Below, piece by piece: positions 9,174 through 19,817 of a stretch of DNA of 64,000 nucleotides (the first letter of the stretch is position 1; every line of letters begins with the position of its first letter). Position numbers and translations under genes: made by a program. The notes beneath the pieces are model-generated. The model did no database searches and was not told the DNA's origin. It worked only from the letters and a program-made list of their open reading frames with translations. This DNA comes from DASPWW01 sp963841715 (GTDB lineage Bacteria; Actinomycetota; Thermoleophilia; Solirubrobacterales; 70-9). Location: the NCBI GenBank assembly GCA_963841715.1, contig CAWJDP010000001.1, positions 1 through 64,000 on the forward strand, in the 5' to 3' direction.

Positions 9174-9554
9174 ATGAAATTGGTGGTGGGAACAATGCCT
9201 CGAATCACGCTGTTGGCCGTCATGGCGAGCGCAGCTGTGCTCGCCATGGGGCTGGGCTCCGCGCTTGGTGCCTCCCATGTGTCTCCGGGGAACTCCGAGG
9301 TCGAGCAGTACCTTCCCACGCTCCCCGGCGCGGGCGGGGACACGCCGCTTGGCGGCGGAGGCGGCGGAGGCGGCGGCGCGCCGCTTCCGCGCTCGACGGC
9401 GGCGGCGCTCGCCCACGCGGGCCCGCTCGGGAGGGCGGCCGCGGTGTCGGCCGAGCGCACCTCGCCCGACGTCGCCGATGAAGCCTCGGCGGGCACCTCC
9501 GGCAACGGCACGACCGCAGCCGGCGGCTCGGGGGCTGGGCGAACAAATCGGTAG
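9174..9554 (+). CDS. Small Gly-rich exported protein, probably frameshifted before its membrane anchor
   Basis: The ATG at 9174 follows AAGGAG. The protein has a signal peptide (I-T-L-L-A-V-M-A-S-A-A-V-L-A-M), then P-G-N-S-E-V-E-Q-Y-L-P-T-L-P-G-A-G-G, a poly-Gly stretch, L-P-R-S-T-A-A-A-L-A, and ends at 9554 after 126 residues. Directly beyond the G run at 9530-9534 another frame encodes G-G-L-G-I-F-L-P-I-I-L-G-V-V-L-G-A-G-V-F-A, a transmembrane helix followed by basic residues V-V-R-R-H-R. One more G in that run would join them, giving the usual plan of a small surface protein: signal, Gly-rich stalk, C-terminal anchor. From memory, proteins with P-G-N-S-E-V-(D/E)-Q-Y are frequent in Thermoleophilia; their role is unknown. 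The glycosidase starts just downstream. Confidence 0.6.
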   Translation: MKLVVGTMPRITLLAVMASAAVLAMGLGSALGASHVSPGNSEVEQYLPTLPGAGGDTPLGGGGGGGGGAPLPRSTAAALAHAGPLGRAAAVSAERTSPDVADEASAGTSGNGTTAAGGSGAGRTNR

Positions 9555-9697
9555 GCGGGATCCTCCTCGACGGGTTCGGCTACGGGGGTCAGGGCGGGCT
9601 CGGGATCTTCCTCCCGATCATCCTCGGCGTCGTGCTCGGCGCCGGCGTCTTCGCGGTCGTCCGCCGTCACCGCGCCGAGCGAGGAACGGCACAGGAC

Positions 9698-11170
9698 ATG
9701 AGGACTTTGGCGGGTCGAGGGGCGCGGGGCGCCGGCAGGAGCAGGGTGATCAGGGTCGCGCGCGCGACAATCGCGTGCTGCGCGCTTGCCGCCGGGCTTG
9801 CGCTCGCGACCGGCGGTGTCGCCGCAGCGAAGCCGGCGCCGACGCTCGGGATCTGGGACTCGCACCTCCTCTCCGGCACCGCTGCGGAGCGGGGGCAGTG
9901 GTTCGACCGCACCGCAAACGAGGGGGCGACGCAGGTCACGATCCAGGCGAACTGGCGCAGCATCGCGCCGAGCAAGCCGGCGAACCCGGCGAACCCCGCC
10001 GACCCCGCCTACGACTGGAGCCAGGTCGACGCCGCCGTCCGCGACGCGAATGCCCGTGGCCTGAATGTGATGCTGATGCTGTTCCAGGCTCCCGATTGGG
10101 CCGAGGGGCCGAACCGCGCCTCGACCGCGGCGCCCGGCACGTGGCGCCCCGACCCGAACGCACTGGCGCAGTTCGCCACCGCGGCCGCGACGCGCTACTC
10201 GGGCAGCTACCACGACCCGCTGTCGCTCTCAGGCGCGCTGCCGAAAGTCAGTCTCTGGGAGATCTGGGGGGAGCCGAACTTCTACACGAACCTCGAGCCG
10301 CAGTGGGCGATGTCGGGCGGCAAGTGGCGCGTCGCGAGCCCGCTCACCTACCGGGCGATGGTCAACGCATCCTACGACGCCCTGAAGCAGGTCGATCCCG
10401 CGAACCAAGTCGTCGCCGGGGGTCTCGCCCCGGTCGGCGACTACAAGGTCCCGGGCCAGAAGCTCGCCCCGCTCCGCTTCTGGCGCGAGTTCTTCTGCCT
10501 CCGCGGGCGCCACGCGCTGAAGCCGAAGAGCTGCCATGGCGCGCCGCCGCACTTGGACGTCATCGCCGGCAACCCGCTGTCGGTGTTCGGCCAGGCCGGA
10601 GCGGCCACGGGGGCGTTCGACCACGCGGTGCGAAAGGACGACACGTATCCGCCGGAGATGCACAAGATCAGTCAGATCGTTCGCGCCGCGTCCAAGCATG
10701 GCCGCGTCGAGCCTCGCGGCCGCAAGCCCCTGTGGGCGACCGAGCTTGTCGCCTACACGCACCCACCGTCGCCGGCCGAGTTCGGAATCAGCCAGCGGCA
10801 CCAGGCCAACTACCTCGCCGACGCGCTCTACGTCCTGTGGAAGCAGAAGGTCTCGAACGTCACCTGGGTGGGGATCACCGACTCGACCCACCAGGGCAAC
10901 GGGCTCTACCTCGCCGACGGGACGCCGAAGCTGTCGGCGCAGGCGTACCGGTTCCCGTTCGTCGTCCGCAAGAAGGGCTCCCATCACGTCCGCGTGTGGG
11001 GAATGGCGCCCTCGGATGGCGCGGTCGATATCGAGCGCAAGCGCGGCTCGGGGTTCAAGCGCGTCGCGACGCTCCACGCAAAGAGCCGGATCTTCACCGG
11101 CGTGATTCGCGCCTCGAAGCGCGCGAAGCTGCGCGCAACCGAGGCCGACGCGAGCAGCCTGACGCGCTGA
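9698..11170 (+). CDS. Secreted clan-A glycoside hydrolase (GH39/GH5-like)
   Basis: 490 residues with an Arg-rich N-terminus and a signal peptide (C-C-A-L-A-A-G-L-A-L-A-T-G-G-V-A-A-A). The mature protein looks like a (beta/alpha)8 glycosidase: early W-D-S-H-L strand, Q-A-N-W, Q-A-P-D-W, then W-E-I-W-G-E-P-N-F with candidate acid/base Glu192, and L-W-A-T-E-L-V-A-Y with candidate nucleophile Glu349. The Asn usually before the acid/base Glu is replaced by Gly. The last 80 residues look like a small beta domain. It should act on a polysaccharide outside the cell, perhaps trimming the product of the neighbouring biosynthetic genes. It ends in a hairpin terminator. The family number is a guess; the fold and catalytic pair are firmer. 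Confidence 0.72.
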   Translation: MRTLAGRGARGAGRSRVIRVARATIACCALAAGLALATGGVAAAKPAPTLGIWDSHLLSGTAAERGQWFDRTANEGATQVTIQANWRSIAPSKPANPANPADPAYDWSQVDAAVRDANARGLNVMLMLFQAPDWAEGPNRASTAAPGTWRPDPNALAQFATAAATRYSGSYHDPLSLSGALPKVSLWEIWGEPNFYTNLEPQWAMSGGKWRVASPLTYRAMVNASYDALKQVDPANQVVAGGLAPVGDYKVPGQKLAPLRFWREFFCLRGRHALKPKSCHGAPPHLDVIAGNPLSVFGQAGAATGAFDHAVRKDDTYPPEMHKISQIVRAASKHGRVEPRGRKPLWATELVAYTHPPSPAEFGISQRHQANYLADALYVLWKQKVSNVTWVGITDSTHQGNGLYLADGTPKLSAQAYRFPFVVRKKGSHHVRVWGMAPSDGAVDIERKRGSGFKRVATLHAKSRIFTGVIRASKRAKLRATEADASSLTR

Positions 11171-11190
11171 GCGGGCCCTGAAAGCCCGCT
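11170..11190 (+). terminator. Hairpin terminator after the glycosidase
   Basis: AGCGGGC at 11170-11176 pairs with GCCCGCT at 11184-11190 around a 7-nt loop, and the stem overlaps the stop codon and is followed by ATTTG. It separates the polysaccharide region from clpC. Confidence 0.7.
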
Positions 11191-11376
11191 ATTTGCGGTC
11201 GGCTGGAGGTGGAGGGAACCCAAACGGCCGTCGATATACTTGGTGCTCGGCGTAATCGAGAACCGGAGGTCTTAATCCGTCGGCAGCGCGGAGCCGAATA
11301 TGTGGATGGGACTTCCGGCAGCGCAGGCATCCCGAAGCGCTCGCCGGCGCAGGGAGCGAACAGGAAGGGAAACAGA

Positions 11377-11393
11377 GTCGGCCATACTTGAGG
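11377..11393 (+). promoter_or_regulatory. Probable clpC promoter, element shared with the O-antigen-ligase gene
   Basis: GTCGGCCATACTTGAGG, identical to 6066-6082 on the other strand. CATACT would be the -10 box; 16 nt follow it before the GTG of clpC, including the GAGGTAGAGGG ribosome site. A similar TATACTTGG lies upstream at about 11234-11242, so clpC may have two promoters. No CIRCE or CtsR-type repeat was seen. Confidence 0.5.
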
Positions 11394-11404
11394 TAGAGGG
11401 ATAA

Positions 11405-14002
<2,598 letters not shown>

Positions 14003-14011
14003 AACGCCGGC

Positions 14012-14031
14012 GCGAGCGGAAACGCGCTCGC
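14012..14031 (+). terminator. Short hairpin after clpC
   Basis: GCGAGCG at 14012-14018 pairs with CGCTCGC at 14025-14031 around the loop GAAACG, starting 10 nt after the clpC stop. There is no T run. It could end or attenuate the clpC message before the next gene. Confidence 0.45.
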
Positions 14032-14045
14032 CCGGAACGGCGGCG

Positions 14046-15161
14046 ATCGGCACGTGGAGCGGGGGACGGTTCCTACGCTTCGGTGAGGCGATCGACGAGG
14101 AGCGCCTCGTTGCGCTGCTGCGGCCCAGTGTCAATGGCAATGGGATCGACACGCTGCTGACCGCCGATGCCTACGGTGCCGGCGAGGCCGATCGCGTCCT
14201 CGGCCGGGCACTCGCCGCGGCGCCGCGCGAGGGCTATTGCCTCGTCGGGGCGATCGGCCACGACTTCTACGAGGGAGAGCGCGACGGTCCCCGCGGCTAT
14301 CCCCGCTTCACCGACCCGCGGATCCGCGGCCACGACGAGTACGCCGGGTACCTGCGCATGGCCGCCGAGGCGAGCCTCGAGCGGCTCGGGGTCGAGCGCT
14401 TCGACCTGCTGCTGCTCCACAACCCCGATCGCACCGGCTACGAGTCGGAGGAGGTGTGGGAGGGGATGGCCGCGCTTCGCGACGCCGGGCTCACCGGCCT
14501 GATCGGCGTCGCCCCCGGCCCCGCGAACGGGTTCACGCTCGACCTGATCGGATGCCTCGAGCGCTACGGAGAGCTGATCGACTCGGCGATGATCATCCTC
14601 AATCCGCTCGAGCCGTGGCCGGGCGAGCTCTGCCTCGACGCGGCGGCGCGCGCCGACGTAAGCGTGATCACGCGCGTCGTCGACTACGGGGGCCTGTTCT
14701 GGGACGATCTGCTGCCCGGCGCCGAGCTCCCCGCGGGCGACCACCGCGCGTTCCGGCCCGAGGGCTGGATCGAGCAGGGGCGGGCGAAGCTCGACCGCCT
14801 GCGCCCGATCGCCGAGCGCCACGGGCTGAGCCCGATGCAGCTCGCGTGCCAGTGGAACCTCGCCCATCCGGCGGTCGAGACCGCGGTCCCGACGCTGATC
14901 CAGGAGGCCGGTGCGGGGGCGCGTCCGGTAGAGGACAAGCGCGCCGAGCTCGAGGCCCTCCCGGCCGAGCAGCGGCTGAGCGAGGACGAGGTGGCGCAGA
15001 TCGGCGCGATCGGCGATAACACCGGGTGCATGGCGCTGAAGGGTGGGAGCCCCGACCACGACGGCGACGAGCGCCCCGACCGCTGGGCGCTCGATCCCGA
15101 CGCGCTGGCGCTCGCCGACCGCTGGGGGATCGACCCGGCGCGCGATTTGAGCGCGGCGTGA
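14046..15161 (+). CDS. Aldo/keto reductase-fold protein lacking canonical catalytic residues
   Basis: About 371 residues with the aldo/keto reductase (TIM-barrel) layout: T-A-D-A-Y-G-A-G-E-A-D, F-D-L-L-L-L-H-N-P-D-R-T-G-Y, G-V-A-P-G-P-A-N-G-F and, late, L-A-C-Q-W-N-L. In the canonical Asp-Tyr-Lys-His tetrad the Tyr and His are present, but the strand that normally reads T-K reads L-V-G-A-I-G, so the Lys is absent, and the Asp position reads Leu. Either the chemistry differs or it is not a reductase. No ATG, GTG or TTG exists in this frame between the clpC stop and the domain; the ATC at 14046 or the CTG at 13977 (inside clpC) are the only options. The GTG of the next gene overlaps its stop (GTGA). 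Confidence 0.7.
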   Translation: MGTWSGGRFLRFGEAIDEERLVALLRPSVNGNGIDTLLTADAYGAGEADRVLGRALAAAPREGYCLVGAIGHDFYEGERDGPRGYPRFTDPRIRGHDEYAGYLRMAAEASLERLGVERFDLLLLHNPDRTGYESEEVWEGMAALRDAGLTGLIGVAPGPANGFTLDLIGCLERYGELIDSAMIILNPLEPWPGELCLDAAARADVSVITRVVDYGGLFWDDLLPGAELPAGDHRAFRPEGWIEQGRAKLDRLRPIAERHGLSPMQLACQWNLAHPAVETAVPTLIQEAGAGARPVEDKRAELEALPAEQRLSEDEVAQIGAIGDNTGCMALKGGSPDHDGDERPDRWALDPDALALADRWGIDPARDLSAA

Positions 15162-16330
15162 GTGCCGCCGCGAACAGCGCGCCCGAGAGCGAGCTGCCCG
15201 GGCCCGACGAGTTGCGGCGCCTGCTCGAGTGGGAGCCCGAGGGGGGAGTGATCTCGGCCTTCGTCCCGATCGACCCCGCCGACAGAGGGGACGCGTGGCG
15301 GGTCGCGCTCGAGCGCGAGATGAGGACACTGCTCTCCTCCGAGCACGCGAAGCAGCGCTCTGATCTCCAGGCGGGCGCGAATGCGGTGCTCGCGCGCTTC
15401 CCGCAGAACGCTCCGCACAAGCACCGCGCCCAGATCGGGTTCGTCGAGGTCGGCGGCGGTCGAAGGCGCGAGCAGCGCTGGTACCCGTCCCAGATCGCGC
15501 CGCGCCGCCTCGAGCTCCATCACGGCCGGCGTCCGCTCCTCCGCCCTCTCGTCGAGCTCGTCGAGCGGGCGGGCCGGATCGGGGTTGCGGTCGTATCGAC
15601 CGAGCGCGTCCACATATGGGAGTGGGACGACGGCCTCGTGCGCCGGCTCGAGGGCTGGGTGCTCGAGACCATGGGGCTCGACTGGCGCGAGCGAAAGGCG
15701 CAGCGCTCAGCCGACCCGGCGCGCGTCCGGGGTGGGAAGGCGTCCGGTCACGATCAGTTCGCGCAGCGGCTCGAGGCGAATCGCGACAGATTCCTGACCG
15801 AGGCCGGGGGCCTCACCGCCGGCGTGATGCGCCGGCGCGAGTGGCGGGAGCTCCTCGGCTTCGGCGCGAAGCAGAGTTGGCAACAGTTCGCCGAAGGACT
15901 CGGCCGGGTTCGCGGGCGCCTCGTCGACTCCGCCGACATCATCAACGAGCCCGCCGCCGACATCGAAGCGCGAATCGAGGCCGTCCTTCCGCAGCTCGAG
16001 CAGGCCCGCGACGCGGCGCTTGTGAAGACGGTTGAGGAGGCCGCGTACTCGGGCAAGGAGCGCGCGTCGCTCGGCCCGCAGGAGACGCTCGAGGCGCTCG
16101 AGCAGGGCAGGGTGGAGCAGCTGCTGTTCGACGCCGACCGCGACTACCGCGGCGAGGGGATCGAGGAGGGGCTGACGTACGAGGTCCCCGAGGGCGCGAT
16201 CGAGCCGCCCGTTACCGAGATCCTGATCGAGCGCGCGCTCGGGACGAGCGCCCGCGTGACGCCGGTGTTCGGCGAGGCGGCGGCGTTGCTCGACGAGCAC
16301 GACGGCGTCGTCGCGCTGCTTCGCTACTGA
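15158..16330 (+). CDS. Release-factor-like (baeRF/VLRF1-type) protein
   Basis: 390 residues; the GTG at 15158-15160 overlaps the TGA of the preceding gene, so the two are translated together. The central part has an alternating beta pattern with G-I-G-V-A-V-V-S-T-E-R-V-H-I-W-E-W-D-D-G and later R-L-E-A-N-R-D-R-F-L. I associate these with the bacterial relatives of archaeo-eukaryotic release factors (baeRF, VLRF1/Vms1-like), which act on peptidyl-tRNA in stalled ribosomes. The C-terminus has V-T-P-V-F-G-E-A-A-A-L-L-D-E-H-D-G-V-V-A-L-L-R-Y, the usual ending of that superfamily. Placement after clpC would suit translation quality control, but this is inference. A generic alternative is a conserved actinobacterial protein of unknown role. 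Confidence 0.55.
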   Translation: MSAAANSAPESELPGPDELRRLLEWEPEGGVISAFVPIDPADRGDAWRVALEREMRTLLSSEHAKQRSDLQAGANAVLARFPQNAPHKHRAQIGFVEVGGGRRREQRWYPSQIAPRRLELHHGRRPLLRPLVELVERAGRIGVAVVSTERVHIWEWDDGLVRRLEGWVLETMGLDWRERKAQRSADPARVRGGKASGHDQFAQRLEANRDRFLTEAGGLTAGVMRRREWRELLGFGAKQSWQQFAEGLGRVRGRLVDSADIINEPAADIEARIEAVLPQLEQARDAALVKTVEEAAYSGKERASLGPQETLEALEQGRVEQLLFDADRDYRGEGIEEGLTYEVPEGAIEPPVTEILIERALGTSARVTPVFGEAAALLDEHDGVVALLRY

Positions 16331-16348
16331 GTCGCGGGTCGGGAGCGG

Positions 16349-18142
16349 CTAGCGGGTCGGCAGGTCGAGCCGCAGCTTGCTGACCGTGACCGAGAAGGTC
16401 CCGTTCGAAGGCCGCGTGTAGTTCGGATCGCGGCCGAGCAGTTCGAGCTTTGCCACGTGCCCGGCGGCGAAGTTGTAGCCGTTGGCGTGGAGCTGGAACG
16501 TCTGGTTCTTGTTCGACGCGGCCGGGCGCCAGACGCCGCGGGCGACCAGCGTCTGCTTGTTCGTGCCCGGGTCGACGTCCCAGAGCCGCGCGTCGACCTG
16601 CGGGAAGTCACCGGTCGTCTTGTAGCGCGCGGTCACGGTCGGGGCGCCGAGCAGCGTGAAGCCGGACCCGGTCGCCGCCGGGAGGCGGTAGGTGGCCGTG
16701 TTCGAGTCGTCGTTGGCGTCCGTCGTCCGGCAGCTGTCGCCGGAGGTGATCGGGTCGATTGCGTTCGCGACCGAGGCGCTGCCGCCGGTCGAGTCGAAGG
16801 TCTTCGGGGCGCTCGAGTTGAAGCTGACGTCGTTCCGGTGCTGCTTGTTCCAGTTCTTGGTGATGAACGGGCCCTGCACGGCGGCGCCGTTGCACGCCTG
16901 GGTCGTGGTTTCGACCCCCAGCGGCTTCCCGCTCGCGCCCTTCAGCCTGCGGTCGAAGAACTTGTCGCGTGCCGCGTTCAGCTCGGGGAAGTTCGAGGCG
17001 CTGGTCGAGGCGCGCATATGGCCGAAACCGTCCTCGAAGATCAGCGAGAACTCGGCCTTCGGGTACTGCTTCTTGATCAGGTTGTAGTAGCGCAGCGACT
17101 CATCGGCCGGGAACAGGTCGTCGGTCCAGGCGTTGTAGGCAAGGATCGGCGCCGGCTTCTCGCGCTTTTTCTTCTTCAGCCCGTGCTGGACGTAGTAGCC
17201 AGAGTGGAACTGCGTGAACTGGCTGAGGATGTTCTTGACGTCGGGGGTGTCGTAGGGCTCGCCCTGGTTGATGCGGTTGTTCCAGTTCGTGAGGTCGGCG
17301 TTCGGATCGGCGCCGGGCGGCGCGTAGAAGCCGGAGAGGTTGCCGACCGTGTAGAGCCCGTTCACGAACGATGACTTCGAGACGCCGGTCGTCTTCCCGT
17401 ACGGGTTCTTGGCCCGCGTGTCGAGCGTGTTCCCGTTCGGGGTCAGCGCGTAGGCGAGGTCGGTCCAGCCGATCAGCGGCGCCGCGGCGGCGATCCGCAT
17501 CGGCGTGCCGTCGGGGCTCTTCCACGGGGCGAGCTTGCCGTTCAGCTTCATGATCCGGTTGCGGAGCGCCGCGAGCTCGTACGTCTGCCCGCCGCCGTAG
17601 GAGGCGCCGGTGACGCCGATCTTCTTCGGGAGCACGAGGCCCTGGTCGACGAGCAGGCCGGCGAGGTACTGGGTGTCGCGGGCCTCGAAGCGGCTGTCGG
17701 CAAGATGGACCCAGCCCTTGGCGCAACCGGGCACGTTCCGCGACGCGACCGATCCGCAGGACTCGCCGAACCCGCGCGCCGAGTACTCGAGCACCGCGTA
17801 GCCGCGCTGGGCCTCGGCGGCCGCGTCGACCGTGCTCTGGTTCTTGCTGCCGCCGTAACCGTGGAGGCCGACGATGAGCGGGAAGGGGCCGTTCTGCGAC
17901 TCCGGCGGCAGCGTGACGTTGGCGTCGAGCGGGACGCCGTCGAAGCTCGGGACGCGGTGGCCGAGGTCGCCCTTGCAGAACTGCACGCCGCTCGGCTGGA
18001 CCGTGCACGGGATCCCGAGTGCGCTCGAAACGGTCGCCGCCCCGGCGCTGCCGACGGTGAGCGCGAGCGTCGCCGCGACGCCGATCAGCGCTCCGAGCAC
18101 CACCCGCACCGTTCTCTTGTCCGCCTGCATCCCCGTTACCAC
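16349..18142 (-). CDS. Secreted CocE/X-prolyl-type alpha/beta hydrolase
   Basis: 597 residues with a GTG or ATG start and a Sec-type signal (L-G-A-L-I-G-V-A-A-T-L-A-L-T) ending near A-G-A-A. The alpha/beta hydrolase core shows G-L-H-G-Y-G-G-S, the nucleophile elbow G-A-S-Y-G-G near residue 180, a candidate acid in A-W-T-D-D-L-F-P and a candidate His in G-F-G-H-M-R. The C-terminal 200 residues are beta-rich, as in the jelly-roll domain of CocE/NonD and X-Pro dipeptidyl peptidase families. It would hydrolyse esters or Xaa-Pro peptide bonds outside the cell. It converges on the release-factor-like gene with an 18-bp gap and is divergent from radA. Confidence 0.82.
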   Translation of the reverse strand: MVTGMQADKRTVRVVLGALIGVAATLALTVGSAGAATVSSALGIPCTVQPSGVQFCKGDLGHRVPSFDGVPLDANVTLPPESQNGPFPLIVGLHGYGGSKNQSTVDAAAEAQRGYAVLEYSARGFGESCGSVASRNVPGCAKGWVHLADSRFEARDTQYLAGLLVDQGLVLPKKIGVTGASYGGGQTYELAALRNRIMKLNGKLAPWKSPDGTPMRIAAAAPLIGWTDLAYALTPNGNTLDTRAKNPYGKTTGVSKSSFVNGLYTVGNLSGFYAPPGADPNADLTNWNNRINQGEPYDTPDVKNILSQFTQFHSGYYVQHGLKKKKREKPAPILAYNAWTDDLFPADESLRYYNLIKKQYPKAEFSLIFEDGFGHMRASTSASNFPELNAARDKFFDRRLKGASGKPLGVETTTQACNGAAVQGPFITKNWNKQHRNDVSFNSSAPKTFDSTGGSASVANAIDPITSGDSCRTTDANDDSNTATYRLPAATGSGFTLLGAPTVTARYKTTGDFPQVDARLWDVDPGTNKQTLVARGVWRPAASNKNQTFQLHANGYNFAAGHVAKLELLGRDPNYTRPSNGTFSVTVSKLRLDLPTR

Positions 18143-18277
18143 TTACCCCGGTCCGCGGGCTACATCGCCCGGATTCGTCGCGGAGCGTATCGGATCGCCG
18201 AACGAGGTGACCTCGGTCACGGGCCGCTCAGGGGCGCGGAGGCGTCGGGCGGGGTTCCTAGGATCGACGCCGACACC

Positions 18278-19663
18278 ATGGCCCGCTCCAAGACCACCTA
18301 CGTCTGCCAGCAGTGCGGCCACACATCGCTCGCCTGGTCGGGGCGCTGCCAGGGCTGCGGTGAGTGGAACACGATTGTCGAGACCGCGGCGCCCGAGCCG
18401 CGCGGACGCGGCTCGGGGCGCTCGCGCCCAGGGTCATCCGGCCCGCGGGCCGTGCGGCTGCGGGAGGTCGCGACGCCGCATCTCGCGCGTCTCGAGACCG
18501 GCCTCGCGGAGCTCGACCGCGTTCTCGGCGGCGGGCTCGTCCCCGGGTCGGTCGTACTCCTCGGCGGCTCGCCCGGGATCGGGAAGAGCACGCTGACCGC
18601 GATGGCGCTGGGGAACCTCGCGGCCTCGGGTCGGGACACGCTGTACGTGTCGGGCGAGGAGTCGACGGCCCAGGTGCGACTGCGCGCCGAGCGGCTCGGC
18701 GAGAGCGCGCTCGAGGTGCCCGCGATCGCGGAGACCTCGCTCGACGCGGTCGCCGCCGCAGTCGAGGCCGAGCGCCCGGACGTGTGCGTGATCGACAGCG
18801 TTCAGACTCTGCACGCCGCCGAGATGAGCGGTGCCCCAGGGAGCGTCGGCCAGGTCCGCCAGGCCGCGACCGTGCTGATGGACGTCGCGAAGCGCCTCGA
18901 CATCGCGGTCGTCCTCGTCGGCCACGTGACCAAGGAGGGTGCGCTCGCCGGGCCCCGCGTGCTCGAGCACCTCGTCGACTGCGTGCTGCTGTTCGAGGGC
19001 GAGCGCGAGCGCAGCTATCGCACGCTGCGCGCGCTCAAGAACCGTTTCGGCGCGACGAGCGAGGTCGCGGTGTTTGAGATGCGCGACGCCGGGCTGGTCG
19101 AGGTCTCGGACCCGTCGGCGCGATTCGTCGGCGAGGCAACCGCCGCGCCGGGCTCGTGCGTTCTGTGTGCGATGGAGGGGACGCGGCCCCTGCTCGTCGA
19201 GGTCCAGGCGCTCGTCGCCGAGACCGAGATCGTCCCGCCGCGCCGGTTCGCGACCGGGATCGACCGCAACCGGCTCAGCCTCGTGCTCGCCGTTCTCGCC
19301 CGTCATGGGGGCGTTTCCGCCGCGAGCGCCGACGTGTTCGTCAACGTCGCCGGGGGCGTCCGCGTCGACGAGCCCGGCGCCGACCTCGCGATCGCGCTCG
19401 CGCTCGTCTCCGCGCAGCGCGGAAAGCCGCTGCGCGAGGGCGACGGCAGGCCCCTTGCTTGCTTCGGCGAGCTAGGGCTGACCGGGGAGCTGCGCTACGT
19501 CTCGCACCCGGAGCGCCGCATCGCCGAGGCGAGCAAGTTCGGCGTCGCGCCGGTGATCGGCCCGCGCGCCTCGGAGCGGATCGACGGCCTCGACGGCCAG
19601 AAGACGCTGAAGACGGCGCTGCGAGCCGCGTTCGCGGGCCGTGCCGTTCGCCGCGCCGCCTAG
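18278..19663 (+). CDS. radA: DNA repair protein RadA (Sms)
   Basis: 461 residues starting at the ATG 18278, chosen because it is directly before the zinc finger. Cys10, Cys13, Cys24 and Cys27 form the C4 finger (V-C-Q-Q-C-G, G-R-C-Q-G-C-G-E-W). Walker A is G-G-S-P-G-I-G-K-S-T near 97-106, the RadA-specific K-N-R-F-G motif sits near 250, and the C-terminal third is the Lon-protease-like domain (V-N-V-A-G-G-V-R-V-D-E-P; G-E-L-G-L-T-G-E-L). RadA is a hexameric branch-migration helicase in recombinational repair. A TAGGAT box lies 13 nt upstream of the ATG. Between radA and disA there are two hairpins. Confidence 0.97.
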   Translation: MARSKTTYVCQQCGHTSLAWSGRCQGCGEWNTIVETAAPEPRGRGSGRSRPGSSGPRAVRLREVATPHLARLETGLAELDRVLGGGLVPGSVVLLGGSPGIGKSTLTAMALGNLAASGRDTLYVSGEESTAQVRLRAERLGESALEVPAIAETSLDAVAAAVEAERPDVCVIDSVQTLHAAEMSGAPGSVGQVRQAATVLMDVAKRLDIAVVLVGHVTKEGALAGPRVLEHLVDCVLLFEGERERSYRTLRALKNRFGATSEVAVFEMRDAGLVEVSDPSARFVGEATAAPGSCVLCAMEGTRPLLVEVQALVAETEIVPPRRFATGIDRNRLSLVLAVLARHGGVSAASADVFVNVAGGVRVDEPGADLAIALALVSAQRGKPLREGDGRPLACFGELGLTGELRYVSHPERRIAEASKFGVAPVIGPRASERIDGLDGQKTLKTALRAAFAGRAVRRAA

Positions 19664-19690
19664 CGGAGCCTGGTCCGCCACGGGCTCCGC
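19663..19690 (+). terminator. Hairpin at the radA stop codon
   Basis: GCGGAGCC at 19663-19670 pairs with GGCTCCGC at 19683-19690 around a 12-nt loop, beginning at the last base of the radA stop codon. Confidence 0.4.
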
Positions 19691-19715
19691 GCGGCGCCCG
19701 CGAGCCGGACGTCGC

Positions 19716-19736
19716 CGGCCCCGCCGTCCGGGGCCG
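19716..19736 (+). terminator. Hairpin terminator between radA and disA
   Basis: CGGCCCC at 19716-19722 pairs with GGGGCCG at 19730-19736 around a 7-nt loop and is followed by ACTT. It suggests that disA is at least partly transcribed on its own. Confidence 0.5.
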
Positions 19737-19738
19737 AC

Positions 19739-19767
19739 TTGACAGCCGCCATTCCGACAAGTCCACT
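19739..19767 (+). promoter_or_regulatory. Candidate disA promoter
   Basis: A consensus -35 TTGACA at 19739-19744 is followed after 17 nt by TCCACT, a weak -10. It lies directly after a hairpin terminator and 51 nt before the disA start, which makes it plausible. Confidence 0.4.
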
Positions 19768-19817
19768 GGGATATCGCCCGAACCGCAGCCTGCAGCGGCT
19801 TTTGCGATCATCATCAG

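Noticed and set aside
11209..11391. A 60-residue frame upstream of clpC, including a GGAGG at 11265-11269 followed by ATC
   Set aside because: Composition is unlike the neighbours and no usual start follows the GGAGG; I treat the stretch as clpC leader, though a tiny leader peptide is not excluded.
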